Shown here: piece by piece, positions 16,851 through 25,051 of the stretch
Numbering within the stretch: position 1 is the stretch's first letter
How the letters are laid out: each line of letters begins with the position of its first letter
Source of the DNA: Bradyrhizobium tropiciagri
GTDB taxonomy: Bacteria > Pseudomonadota > Alphaproteobacteria > Rhizobiales > Xanthobacteraceae
Length of the DNA: 64,000 nucleotides
Direction of reading: 5' to 3'
Assembly: GCF_018130545.1 (NCBI RefSeq)
Contig: NZ_JAFCKF010000002.1
Coordinates: forward strand, 1-64,000
Position numbers and translations under genes: made by a program
Notes under the pieces: model-generated
The model's database searches: none
Told to the model about the DNA's origin: nothing
Seen by the model: the letters and a program-made list of their open reading frames with translations, nothing else

Positions 16851-17171
16851 ATGCAGCGGTTGCGGCTCAAGGCGGACGGACGGATCGTCGAATTGCGCGA
16901 CGGGCAGGAAATCCCGCTCGTGCCCGCACACCCGGCCGGATCGGCGATGCAGCCTGCGGCGGCCCAGCCGGCCGTGCGCGATTTGCGCCGCCGTGCCCAG
17001 CTCACCCAGCTCGAATTCGCCGCCAAGCTCGGCGTGCCCGTGGAAACCATCCGCAATTGGGAGCAGGGCAAGCGCGCGCCGCGCGGTCCCGCCCGCGCGC
17101 TGCTCGCGGTGATCGCGCATTCGCCCGAGACGGTATTCGCCGCGTTGTCGAGCGAGCCGACCGCGGCCTGA
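16851..17171 (+). CDS. Helix-turn-helix protein, XRE/HigA-like
   Basis: A 106-residue protein. The C-terminal half is a Cro/CI-type helix-turn-helix: LTQLEFAAKLGVPVETIRN then WEQGKRAPRGPARALLAVI, a pattern shared with HigA/NadS-type antitoxins. The N-terminal 50 residues are short and Pro/Ala-rich. No toxin-like gene is adjacent, so an antitoxin role is unsupported. ATG 16851 is used; an upstream TTG lies in sequence without coding character. Confidence 0.72.
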   Translation: MQRLRLKADGRIVELRDGQEIPLVPAHPAGSAMQPAAAQPAVRDLRRRAQLTQLEFAAKLGVPVETIRNWEQGKRAPRGPARALLAVIAHSPETVFAALSSEPTAA

Positions 17172-17409
17172 GCGGGTAGGGCACTCGCTGCCATCATTGT
17201 CGTCAGCCGATAGATCGCGCCAAGGCGCCAGATTCACCGGCGCAATTGCGCACGGGAGCAGGGACCCATAACCACCGCATTTGGTGACGAGCGCCGACAG
17301 CGGCCCCGGCGTCGCGCAACGACTGAGATTTGGGGCAATGGGTCGTGGCTTTCGCCAGGACGACGATGAGGATGGTGCTCGCGGGCAGTCACTCGCTGCC
17401 CGAACGGTG
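17172..17409. other. Intergenic region without a recognised gene
   Basis: Between the small HTH gene and the dyad repeat I see no convincing coding frame, RNA gene or promoter. The stretch includes ATGGGTCGTGGCTTTCGCC-type text that looks like degenerate dispersed-repeat sequence. It holds nothing assignable. Confidence 0.5.
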
Positions 17410-17515
17410 TCGTCGCCCGGCTTGACCGGGCGACCCGGTATGCCAGAGGCAGTCGTTGTTGAATCGATAGGCCGCGGCGTACTGGATCGCCCGCCTTCGC
17501 GGGCGATGACACTGT
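17410..17515. repeat. Dispersed double stem-loop repeat
   Basis: Two strong hairpins about 50 bases apart. Arms GTCGCCCGG (17412-17420) and CCGGGCGAC (17426-17434) enclose CTTGA. Arms ATCGCCCGC (17486-17494) and GCGGGCGAT (17499-17507) enclose CTTC. The two stems share a core, as in paired REP elements. Location between genes and the form resemble Bradyrhizobium extragenic repeats. No transposase is attached. Confidence 0.7.
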
Positions 17516-17649
17516 GGGTGGGACACAGCTTCGCATCTCGCAACATGATGGGTCCGAGCTTTGCTGTCGTGGGGCTTGCCAGGACGGCGGTTTAGCCGCT
17601 TTAATCCGGGGATTGCAGTTACGTCGTTATTTTGAAGCGTGGATTTCCA

Positions 17650-17859
17650 ATGAAGGCCATCGAGCAGATCATTGCCGGCTACGTATCGCTGAGGAATCGT
17701 CAGGCGCTGGAAGAGCTGAGGGAGCATCGCCAGCGGCTGCTGGACGGCGTTCGGACGTACAGCGTCCCCGGCTTCAAACCATCGGTTGTCAACGACACGC
17801 TTGTCGAAGAGATCGAGCTCATCGAGGGAGCATTGGCTCGCTTCGACGAGAACGCCTAG
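17650..17859 (+). CDS. Small conserved-looking protein, unknown
   Basis: A 69-residue acidic, helix-rich protein (MKAIEQIIAGYVSLRNRQALE at the start, EEIELIEGALARFDENA at the end). No family is recognised. Codon use is like the chromosomal genes, and the frame is closed by its own stop well before the DoxX gene. No strong Shine-Dalgarno sequence is present. Confidence 0.5.
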   Translation: MKAIEQIIAGYVSLRNRQALEELREHRQRLLDGVRTYSVPGFKPSVVNDTLVEEIELIEGALARFDENA

Positions 17860-17936
17860 CCTGCGACCGCGGCGTCAGGCCGGCTGGTCATCGTTTTTCT
17901 GCGACTGCGACAGACTTTCTTTTTTGGGAGGTACGC

Positions 17937-18365
17937 ATGATCGATCAGAGAACTGCGCCTTATGCTGCCTTTCTGCTGCGCGTGACGCTTGCCGGACTGT
18001 TCATTGCGCATCTCTACGGCAAATGCGTGTTGAAGCCGATCAGCCTGTGGTGGAACGGACTTGCCAAGCTCGGCTATCCCGAATGGGTTCTTGCCTATGC
18101 CTTGAGCGCCGAATTCGGATCGGCGGTTCTGCTGCTGCTCGGCATCTATACGCGCTGGGTGAGCATCTACACGATCCCCATGATGCTCGGCGCAACCCAC
18201 TTCTGGATGCAGCGAAAGGGCTATTGGTTCACCGAAGCGGGCTGGGAGCTGCCGCTGGTGTGGGCGATCATGCTGGCGGTCCAGGCGCTGCTGGGCGACG
18301 GCGCGTTTGCGGTCAAGGTCCCGAGGTTGCCTTGGGAGCGGCGGCTGCAACCGACGGCAGCCTGA
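17937..18365 (+). CDS. DoxX-family membrane protein
   Basis: A 142-residue protein with four hydrophobic helices, MIDQRTAPYAAFLLRVTLAG at the start and a conserved-looking GYPEWVLAYALSAEFGSAVLL middle. The pattern is that of DoxX/DoxD-like membrane proteins. ATG 17937 is preceded by GGGAGG, a strong ribosome site. Members of the family are of uncertain function, some linked to redox or thiosulfate metabolism. It is not evidently in an operon. Confidence 0.7.
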   Translation: MIDQRTAPYAAFLLRVTLAGLFIAHLYGKCVLKPISLWWNGLAKLGYPEWVLAYALSAEFGSAVLLLLGIYTRWVSIYTIPMMLGATHFWMQRKGYWFTEAGWELPLVWAIMLAVQALLGDGAFAVKVPRLPWERRLQPTAA

Positions 18366-18452
18366 TGGCTGCGCAAAGGGGCTGACGCGTGTGACCGACG
18401 CGCGAGCTCGCGATCGGTCACATCTTCGACAAGCGCAATCCCGGTAGATCAT

Positions 18453-18980
18453 TCAGCCGCAGCAGGGCTGCTTGGCTTTTGGAGCGCAGCAGGATTGCTG
18501 TTCCTGCAGCCATCGGTCGCGCGGCTTGCAGCTCGACGGACGCGCCGAGAGGTGGACGCGGATCGCGGTGTCGCCGCTCTCCATGCGTTCGGCGCGATAG
18601 ATCTGCATCGGCCGCACGCCGTCGCTCACCTCAAAGGTCAGCTTGGCTTGCGGATCGAAGCCGACGGCTTCGTCGACCTTGCGGATGATGGCGAGAAACT
18701 TCCCGGCCGGCATGTGGCCGCGGTTTTCCTCTTCGATGTCCCAGAGCTGAATGAAGGTCTCGCTCCAGCTCTCGGGGTTCGCGCCGCAATCGAGCCCTCT
18801 GAATGAACCGGTTTTGACCTCGGTGACATGGTAGCTGGGGCGGACGTCCCGGCCGTCATAGCTGAAGATCAGCGGCTTCTCCTTGTGCGCCTCGAGGCTG
18901 GAAAGGAGCGCTGCAGCTGAAAGCTCATCCACCGGGAGCAGGGCGCCGACGGTCGATCGGGTATTGGCAAGCGTGTCCAT
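18453..18980 (-). CDS. DUF6428-type protein with Cys-rich tail, arsenic locus
   Basis: A 175-residue protein of unknown biochemical role whose relatives I recall near arsenic genes. The body includes PLIFSYDGRDVRPSYHVTEV and GHMPAGKFLAIIRKVDEA. The C-terminus ends CCAPKAKQPCCG, with a further CC and single Cys just before, so it could bind arsenite or another soft metal. I prefer ATG 18980 (MDTLANTR) because GAGGA lies eight bases ahead. It is divergent from arsR across a 49-base gap and is likely under ArsR control. Confidence 0.65.
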   Translation of the reverse strand: MDTLANTRSTVGALLPVDELSAAALLSSLEAHKEKPLIFSYDGRDVRPSYHVTEVKTGSFRGLDCGANPESWSETFIQLWDIEEENRGHMPAGKFLAIIRKVDEAVGFDPQAKLTFEVSDGVRPMQIYRAERMESGDTAIRVHLSARPSSCKPRDRWLQEQQSCCAPKAKQPCCG

Positions 18981-18995
18981 GGCTGCTATCCTCAT

Positions 18996-19011
18996 TTCAA
19001 TGATTGTTGAA
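18996..19011. promoter_or_regulatory. Candidate ArsR operator in divergent gap
   Basis: TTCAA (18996-19000) and TTGAA (19007-19011) form an inverted repeat with six bases between, in an AT-rich gap only 49 bases long between the DUF6428 gene and arsR. ArsR proteins repress from such dyads and release them on binding As(III), so both directions could be arsenite-inducible. Assignment is by position and symmetry only. Confidence 0.45.
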
Positions 19012-19029
19012 TTGTAGGATTATCGAAAG

Positions 19030-19389
19030 ATGGAGGAGCGTCAAGCCCGAACCGCCTTCGCCGCGCTGTCGCAGGAAACGCGGCTGCGGATCGTGCGGTT
19101 GCTGGTGCAGGCCGGCCCCGATGGAATGGCTGCGGGGGCGATCGCCGAGGCGGTCGAGGTGTCGCCATCCAACGTGTCCTTCCACCTGAAGGATCTCGAG
19201 CATGCGGGGATGATCGTGCCGCGCCGCGAGGCGCGCTCGATCATCTATTCGGCGGATTTCACTGGTCTGCGCGACCTCATCGCTTTCCTGATGAAGGATT
19301 GCTGTGCCGGCCACCCGGAGATTTGCGCGCCGGCGCTCGCCGACGCCCGGTGCGGGCCGCCCAAGGCCAAGAAGAAGGCGCGCGCCTGA
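19030..19389 (+). CDS. arsR: Arsenic-responsive repressor, ArsR family
   Basis: A 119-residue winged-helix repressor. LSQETRLRIVRLLVQAG leads into the HTH at AGAIAEAVEVSPSNVSFHLK. Instead of the helix-alpha3 Cys box, it has C91, C92 and C99 in KDCCAGHPEIC, with C108 beyond, resembling the C-terminal As(III) site described for Acidithiobacillus ferrooxidans ArsR. It heads the overlapping arsR-aqpS-arsC-MFS run; its TGA shares a base with the next ATG. Confidence 0.88.
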   Translation: MEERQARTAFAALSQETRLRIVRLLVQAGPDGMAAGAIAEAVEVSPSNVSFHLKDLEHAGMIVPRREARSIIYSADFTGLRDLIAFLMKDCCAGHPEICAPALADARCGPPKAKKKARA

Positions 19390-20072
19390 TGCGCGACTTC
19401 GACCTGCCGCGACGTCTTGCGGCCGAGGGCCTCGGGACCCTGCTTCTGGTCGCGACCGTCGTCGGCTCCGGCATCATGGCCGAGACCTTGACCAAGGACG
19501 TCGCATTGGCGCTGCTCGGCAACACGCTTCCGACCGGCGCCATCCTCGTGGTGCTGATCACGATCCACGGACCGATATCCGGCGCGCACTTCAATCCGGC
19601 GGTGACACTGGTGTTCATGCTCAAGGGCGAACTCCGTCCGCCGCACGCCGCGCAGTACATCGCGGCACAGGTGCTCGGGGGCATCCTCGGCGCGATGGTT
19701 GCGCATGCCATGTTCGGCCTGCCGCTGCTGGAGTTCTCGGCCAAGGCGAGGACGGGATTTCCGCAGTGGTTTGCGGAATTCGTCGCTGCGTTCGGATTGA
19801 TCGCAACGATTGTCGGTGGCATCCGGTTTCGTGAGGCCGCAATTCCATGGCTGGTTGGGCTCTACATCACGGCCGCCTACTGGTTCACCGCATCCACGTC
19901 TTTCGCCAACCCAGCCGTCGCCATCGCGCGATCATTCACCGATACGTTTTCCGGCATCCGGGCGCAGGATCTGCCGGGATTCATCGTCGCCGAAGTCCTG
20001 GGCGCCGTGGTCGCGGCGGCATTCATGGCGTGGCTGCTGCGGGGCGCTGAGACCACAAAGGAAGCAGCCTGA
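19389..20072 (+). CDS. aqpS: AqpS-like aquaglyceroporin
   Basis: A 227-residue MIP-family channel with two NPA half-helices at residues 69-71 (GAHFNPAVT) and 174-176 (SFANPAVAIA). The residue after the second NPA is Val177, where aquaporins normally have the selectivity-filter arginine; this widens the pore and fits arsenite passage. In Sinorhizobium meliloti AqpS follows ArsR and precedes ArsC, letting arsenite from arsenate reduction leave down its gradient. Gene order here is the same. Confidence 0.87.
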   Translation: MRDFDLPRRLAAEGLGTLLLVATVVGSGIMAETLTKDVALALLGNTLPTGAILVVLITIHGPISGAHFNPAVTLVFMLKGELRPPHAAQYIAAQVLGGILGAMVAHAMFGLPLLEFSAKARTGFPQWFAEFVAAFGLIATIVGGIRFREAAIPWLVGLYITAAYWFTASTSFANPAVAIARSFTDTFSGIRAQDLPGFIVAEVLGAVVAAAFMAWLLRGAETTKEAA

Positions 20073-20497
20073 TGACGATCACGATCTATCACAATCCCGA
20101 TTGCGGGACGTCGCGCAACACCCTGGCCATGATCCGGCAAAGCGGGGAGGAGCCCGAGATCGTCGAATATCTCAAGAACCCTCCCTCGCGCGACAGATTG
20201 ATCGCGCTAATCGCGGCCATGGGCATCGCGCCGCGGGCGCTGCTTCGTGAAAAGGGCACGCCTTATGCCGCGCTCGACCTTGCCAATCCGAAATGGAGTG
20301 ACGACGAGCTGATCGATTTCATGATGGCGCATCCGATCCTGATCAATCGACCGATCGTGGTCTCACCGAAGGGCGTGAGGTTGTGCCGGCCGTCCGAGGC
20401 GGTTCTTGATCTCCTCCTGGTCGCCGACGTCGGCCAGTTCGTCAAGGAAGACGGAGAGGTGGTTTCGCTCAGGACGCAGGGTACGCACACCGGATGA
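20072..20497 (+). CDS. arsC: Glutaredoxin-dependent arsenate reductase
   Basis: A 141-residue ArsC of the E. coli plasmid type. MTITIYHNPDCGTSRNTL carries the catalytic cysteine C11 with the HNPxCxxSR loop. RPIVVSPKGVRLCRP contains the arginines that bind arsenate. It reduces As(V) to As(III) with glutathione and glutaredoxin. It overlaps both neighbours, by one base upstream and four downstream, so the operon is tightly coupled. Confidence 0.93.
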   Translation: MTITIYHNPDCGTSRNTLAMIRQSGEEPEIVEYLKNPPSRDRLIALIAAMGIAPRALLREKGTPYAALDLANPKWSDDELIDFMMAHPILINRPIVVSPKGVRLCRPSEAVLDLLLVADVGQFVKEDGEVVSLRTQGTHTG

Positions 20498-21657
20498 GCC
20501 GCCGTGCAGATAATGTCCTGATCGTCGCGCTCGGCACCACGCAAACCCTGGCCTGGGCATCGAGCTATTATTTGCCTGCCATTCTCGCAGACCCGATTGC
20601 GCGCGACCTCGGTATCTCGACGAACTGGCTGTTCGCTGCGTTCTCGATGGCGCTCGTCATTTCCGGATTGCTCGGTCCGCGCGTCGGCCGCCAGATCGAC
20701 CGGATGGGCGGGCGCGAAGTGCTCTGCGCCTCCAACCTCATTCTGGCGTCCGGTCTGATCCTGCTCGGGCTTTCGCACGGTGGCGTCCTGATGGCCGTGA
20801 GCTGGCTGTTGCTCGGCGTCGGCATGGGCCTTGGCCTTTATGACGCGGCCTTCGCGACGCTCGGGCGCATCTACGGCGACGCGGCTCGCCGCTCCATCAC
20901 AGGCATCACCTTGATCGCGGGGTTTGCGAGCACGATCGGCTGGCCTCTCACTGCGTGGGGCCTCTCAACCATCGGATGGCGCTGGACCTGCTTCGGCTGG
21001 GCGGCCGCGCACATCCTGATCTGCCTGCCGCTCAATGGCCTCTTGATCCCCAAGCTGACGCGAGAGCACCAGATCGCAGCCGACACGCCAAAGCCGCATA
21101 TTCCGATCGACCGCGCGATGGTGTTGCTGGCCTTTGCTTTCGCTGCCGCCTGGAGCGTCACGTCGGCGATGGCGGTTCATTTGCCGCGCATTCTGGAGTC
21201 GTTGGGCGCGACGCAGGCGCAGGCGATCGCGGCAGGCGCACTAATCGGCCCGGCGCAGGTGGCGGCGCGCATTGTCGAAGCGAGCCTGCTGAAGCGTTTC
21301 CACCCGCTGTGGTCGGCACGCCTGGCCTGCATCACGCACCCGTTGGGCGCTTGCGTCATCGGCTTGTTCGGCGGCGGCTTTGCCGGTGTCTTCGCGCTGC
21401 TGCACGGCGCCGGAAACGGCATCCTCACCATCGCGCGCGGCACGCTGCCGCTGGCGATATTCGGTCCAAAGGATTACGGCTACCGGTTGGGGCTTCTCGG
21501 CGCGCCATCGCGACTATCACAAGCGATGGCGCCGCTGGCATTCGGCTTCCTGATTTCACCGCTCGGCGGCTATACGCTCGCGGTCACGTCGGCCCTGAGC
21601 TTGGCTGCACTGGTGGCGTTGTTCGCACTCAAGGCCGAGAAGGCCTCTTCGCGATAG
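20494..21657 (+). CDS. MFS transporter of arsenic operon (ArsK-like)
   Basis: A 387-residue transporter with 12 predicted hydrophobic segments and the MFS loop GPRVGRQIDRMGGREVL after helix 2. Position as the last gene of an ars operon suggests arsenite or organoarsenical efflux, as described for ArsK of Agrobacterium. No arsB or acr3 is present in this operon. Sequence alone does not fix the substrate. The end overlaps the convergent LysR gene by 29 bases. Confidence 0.75.
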   Translation: MSRRADNVLIVALGTTQTLAWASSYYLPAILADPIARDLGISTNWLFAAFSMALVISGLLGPRVGRQIDRMGGREVLCASNLILASGLILLGLSHGGVLMAVSWLLLGVGMGLGLYDAAFATLGRIYGDAARRSITGITLIAGFASTIGWPLTAWGLSTIGWRWTCFGWAAAHILICLPLNGLLIPKLTREHQIAADTPKPHIPIDRAMVLLAFAFAAAWSVTSAMAVHLPRILESLGATQAQAIAAGALIGPAQVAARIVEASLLKRFHPLWSARLACITHPLGACVIGLFGGGFAGVFALLHGAGNGILTIARGTLPLAIFGPKDYGYRLGLLGAPSRLSQAMAPLAFGFLISPLGGYTLAVTSALSLAALVALFALKAEKASSR

Positions 21658-22534
21658 TATCGCCACCCTTCATCCGCCGAACCGTCTCGATGAATGCCTT
21701 GATGATCGGCGAGTGACCGCGGCCGCTGTGATGGGCGATGCTGTACTGGGTCTTGATGGTGCGGTCGCTGATCTCGAGCGCGCGCAAATTGGGGTGCGGC
21801 ACGAATTCGAAATCGGCGACGACGCTGATGCCAAGCCCGCGCTCGACGGCCTTCCAGACGCCCTCGCGGCTCTCGATCTCGAACACCGGCTCGATCCGGA
21901 TGCCCTCGGCCTGCATCGTCGCCTCGAAGGCGCGCCGCGTGGTCGAGCCGCGCTCGCGCAGCACGATCGGCTGGTCCGCCAGTTCGCGCAGCCTGACCGA
22001 CTTGCGCTTGAACCAGGGATGATCGCGGTTGACGAACACGATCACGCGATGGGTGCGGTAGGGGATCATGGTGACGCGCGGATCTTCCGGCACCTCCGCC
22101 AGGATCGCGACGTCGGCCTCGAAGTCGACGATGTGGCGGAAGGTACGCTCGGAATTGCCGAGCAGTGTCGAGATCTGAACTTCCGGGTGATCGCGCTTGA
22201 AGGCGGCAATGATCTCGGTGGCGTGAAATGGCCCGACGGTTGCCACCCGCAGATGGCCCTTGGTGGCCTTGCCATGCGCCGCCAGCAATTCGTGCGCCTC
22301 GTCGCAGAACGTCATGATGCCGCGGGTGATCTCGAACAGCGCGGCGCCGGCCTCGGTGAGCTCGGTGTGCCTGGGCTTGCGGATCAAAAGCTCGACGCCG
22401 TAGGTCTCCTCCAGCTCCTTGACCTGGATGGTCAGCGTCGGCTGCCCGACATGGAGCACGCGCGAGGCCGCCGTGAAGCCGCCATGGGCGGCGACCGCAT
22501 GGAAGGCGCGGAGCTGACTGAATACTATTGACAT
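21629..22534 (-). CDS. LysR-family regulator of phosphonate cluster
   Basis: A 301-residue LysR protein. FTAASRVLHVGQPTLTIQVK is the recognition helix region. Its position divergent from an Fe-alcohol dehydrogenase/phnA/phnY run matches the LysR regulators associated with aminoethylphosphonate and related catabolism. ATG 22534 (MSIVFSQLRAFHAV) fits the family start, although an open frame continues 12 codons further. The start codon lies inside a LysR-type dyad, so it probably represses itself. Confidence 0.85.
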   Translation of the reverse strand: MSIVFSQLRAFHAVAAHGGFTAASRVLHVGQPTLTIQVKELEETYGVELLIRKPRHTELTEAGAALFEITRGIMTFCDEAHELLAAHGKATKGHLRVATVGPFHATEIIAAFKRDHPEVQISTLLGNSERTFRHIVDFEADVAILAEVPEDPRVTMIPYRTHRVIVFVNRDHPWFKRKSVRLRELADQPIVLRERGSTTRRAFEATMQAEGIRIEPVFEIESREGVWKAVERGLGISVVADFEFVPHPNLRALEISDRTIKTQYSIAHHSGRGHSPIIKAFIETVRRMKGGDTIAKRPSRP

Positions 22535-22573
22535 AATCAATAGAACGCATCCGTAGAATGAATTTGTCAATAG
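22525..22573. promoter_or_regulatory. LysR operator and divergent promoter of the phosphonate cluster
   Basis: CTATTG (22525-22530) and CAATAG (22538-22543) are perfect inverted arms seven bases apart and contain a T-N11-A box. A further half-site CAATAG recurs at 22568-22573, 30 bases on. TTGACA at 22528-22533 reads forward and TGTCAA at 22565-22570 is TTGACA in reverse, so each direction has a consensus -35. Forward, TAGAAT (22554-22559) is a -10 at a long 20-base spacing, suiting an activator-dependent promoter. The regulator's ATG (22532-22534) lies within the dyad. Confidence 0.6.
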
Positions 22574-22614
22574 CAGCCCGCGCCGTACCTTCGCGTCAAA
22601 CGGAGGACGCGCGG

Positions 22615-23745
22615 ATGGCCTGGACTTATTCCAACCCGGTACGGATCGAATTCGGAGCCGACAGCTTCGACAAGCTATCGGCGTTGATCGGCAAGCGCGC
22701 CTATGCGCTCGTGACCTATGGCGAGCCGTTCTTCGACGAGCTCGAGCGTCGGCTGCATGCCGCAGCGGGTCCGTCGGTCCTGACCATCCGCGACGTCGCG
22801 CCCAATCCGGACTACCGCCTGCTCACCGCACAGACCGCGCGTTTTGCCGGGCTCGCGAAACAGCCCGAGGTGATCATTGCGCTCGGCGGCGGCTCGGTGA
22901 TCGACTCTGCAAAAGTGTTCGCCGCGGCCGACGGCGACTTCGCGACGGTGAAGACCTATCTGGAGACGCAACAGGGCGCCGAGCGGCTTGCGGCGATCCC
23001 GATCATCGCGGTGCCGACCACCGCCGGCACCGGCAGCGAGGTGACGTGCTGGGGTACGGTGTGGGACGAGGCCAACGGCAAGAAATACTCGCTGGCGCGC
23101 CCATCGCTTTACCCGACCCACGCAGTGATCGATCCGCGCCTGATGCTTGGCAAGCCGCAGCTGCTGACCATCAGCACCGGGCTCGACGCGCTGTCGCATG
23201 CGCTGGAGAGCATCTGGAACGTCAACAACAATCCGGTATCGGCCAACCACGCGGTGGCGGCGGCGCGCGGTGTGCTCGATGTGCTGCCGAAGCTCGCGAA
23301 TGATTTGGGCAATCTCGAGCTGCGCAGCCGCATGGCACAGGCGGCACTGTTTGCGGGGCTGGCGTTCTCCAACACCAAGACCGCGATCGCGCATTCGCTG
23401 TCCTATCCGATCACGCTGCGGCACGGCGTGCAGCACGGCATTGCCTGCTCGTTCTCGCTGCCGATGGTGCTGCGCAGCGTCAAAGGGGCGGGCGGTCTCT
23501 GCGAGGACAGCCTGAAGCAGATCTTCGGCGCCGACCTTACGCGGGCGGCCGACGATCTCGAGGACTTCATGGCGCGGCTCGGCATCTCCTGCAATCCGGC
23601 CGCCTACAGGATCGAGCGCGCCGAATGGCACGCGCTGATCGCGGACTCGCTCGAGGGCGAGCGCGGCCGCAATTTCCTCGGATCGAAAGAGCGGCTGATC
23701 GAGGCAGCGCAGACACAGCGGATGCCGAGCGCGGTGAGTGCGTGA
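22615..23745 (+). CDS. Phosphonate-associated iron-containing alcohol dehydrogenase
   Basis: A 376-residue group III (iron-type) alcohol dehydrogenase. GGGS at 91-94 binds the NAD(P) pyrophosphate; TTAGTGSEVT is the family signature. Likely metal ligands are D191 and H195 (LDALSHALE), H260 (AHSL) and H270 or H274 (RHGVQHG). It precedes phnA and phnY with a good ribosome site (GGAGG at 22602). It probably interconverts 2-hydroxyethylphosphonate and phosphonoacetaldehyde, feeding PhnY. The direction and substrate are inferred from the neighbours; no aminotransferase (PhnW) gene is present. Confidence 0.8.
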   Translation: MAWTYSNPVRIEFGADSFDKLSALIGKRAYALVTYGEPFFDELERRLHAAAGPSVLTIRDVAPNPDYRLLTAQTARFAGLAKQPEVIIALGGGSVIDSAKVFAAADGDFATVKTYLETQQGAERLAAIPIIAVPTTAGTGSEVTCWGTVWDEANGKKYSLARPSLYPTHAVIDPRLMLGKPQLLTISTGLDALSHALESIWNVNNNPVSANHAVAAARGVLDVLPKLANDLGNLELRSRMAQAALFAGLAFSNTKTAIAHSLSYPITLRHGVQHGIACSFSLPMVLRSVKGAGGLCEDSLKQIFGADLTRAADDLEDFMARLGISCNPAAYRIERAEWHALIADSLEGERGRNFLGSKERLIEAAQTQRMPSAVSA

Positions 23746-23770
23746 CGGTGCGGTGAAAAGGAGACACGTC

Positions 23771-25015
23771 ATGCAAGACAATCGCAAAACCATCACCGTC
23801 AACGGGCGCCGTTACGATGCGCCGACGCGACCGACGGTCGTGATCTGCCTCGACGGTTCGGAGCCCGGTTATATCGAGCGAGCGATCGAGGCCGGCGTCG
23901 CGCCGACCTTCGCGCGCTTCATGAAGGAGGGCGCGCATGTCCACGCCGCCAGCGTGATCCCGAGCTTCACCAATCCGAACAATCTCTCGATCATCACCGG
24001 GCGGCCGCCCGCGGTGCACGGCATTGCCGGCAATTATTTTTACGACACGGCGAGCAACGCCGAAGTCATGATGAACGATCCGAAATTCCTGCGCGCGCCG
24101 ACGATTCTGGCCGGTGTCCATGACGCCGGCTACAAGGTCGCCGCCGTCACCGCCAAGGACAAGCTGCGCACCTTGCTCGCGTATGGGCTCGACTATGCGA
24201 GCGGCCGCGCCATCGCGTTCTCGTCGGAGAAGGCCGACCACGCCACCAAGGCCAGTAACGGCATCGACAATGTGCTCGACTTCGTCGGCCTGCCGCTGCC
24301 CGAGGTCTACTCGGCCGACCTGTCGCGCTTCGTGTTTGCGGCCGGCGTCAAGCTGGTCGAGCGTTACCGTCCCGATTTGATGTACCTGTCGACCACCGAC
24401 TACATCCAGCACAAGGTTGGGCTCGGCACCAGGATCGCCAACGACTTCTATGCGATGATCGACGGCTATCTTGCGCAGCTGGATGCGCTGGGCTGCAACA
24501 TCGTGGCGACCGCCGACCATGGCATGAACGACAAGTTCTTGCCCGACGGCAAACCCGACGTGATCTACCTCCAGGACGTGATGGACGACTGGACCGGGAA
24601 GGGCGCCGCGCGGGTGATCCTGCCGATCACCGATCCCTATGTCGCCCATCACGGCTCGCTCGGCTCGTTCGCGACGATCTACACGCCCGAGGGCGCCGAT
24701 GTCGGCACGCTGCTGATGCGGCTGCGCGATACCAAGGGCATCGAGGTTGCGCTGACGCGCAAGGACGCCTGCGCCAGGTTCGAGCTGCCGCCGGATCGGA
24801 TCGGCGACATCGTCGTGATCTCCACGAAGCACAAGGTGCTCGGCACCAGCGAAGCCCGCCACGATCTGTCCGGCCTGACCGAGCCGCTGCGCTCGCATGG
24901 CGGGCTGACCGAGGAGCGGGTGCCGCTGATCGCCAACCGCAAGATCGCGCTGCCGGAAGGGCACGCGCTGCGCAATTTCGACGCCTTCGACGTCGCGCTC
25001 AACCGCATCCAGTGA
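23771..25015 (+). CDS. phnA: Phosphonoacetate hydrolase
   Basis: A 414-residue alkaline-phosphatase-superfamily enzyme that splits phosphonoacetate into acetate and phosphate. Metal and catalytic residues match the S. meliloti enzyme by position: D28 (LDGS), nucleophile T67 (SFTNPNN), D210 and H214 (TTDYIQH), D249 and H250 (ADHGMND), and a late His in RSHGG. ATG 23771 is preceded by AAGGAG. It is followed 36 bases later by phnY. Confidence 0.92.
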   Translation: MQDNRKTITVNGRRYDAPTRPTVVICLDGSEPGYIERAIEAGVAPTFARFMKEGAHVHAASVIPSFTNPNNLSIITGRPPAVHGIAGNYFYDTASNAEVMMNDPKFLRAPTILAGVHDAGYKVAAVTAKDKLRTLLAYGLDYASGRAIAFSSEKADHATKASNGIDNVLDFVGLPLPEVYSADLSRFVFAAGVKLVERYRPDLMYLSTTDYIQHKVGLGTRIANDFYAMIDGYLAQLDALGCNIVATADHGMNDKFLPDGKPDVIYLQDVMDDWTGKGAARVILPITDPYVAHHGSLGSFATIYTPEGADVGTLLMRLRDTKGIEVALTRKDACARFELPPDRIGDIVVISTKHKVLGTSEARHDLSGLTEPLRSHGGLTEERVPLIANRKIALPEGHALRNFDAFDVALNRIQ

Positions 25016-25051
25016 CGGCTTCGAACTTTCTTGGGACCTAAGGACACCATC

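Noticed and set aside
16851-17171. Toxin-antitoxin pair based on the HigA-like HTH protein
   Set aside because: No short toxin-like frame lies next to it; flanks are mgtE and repeat DNA.
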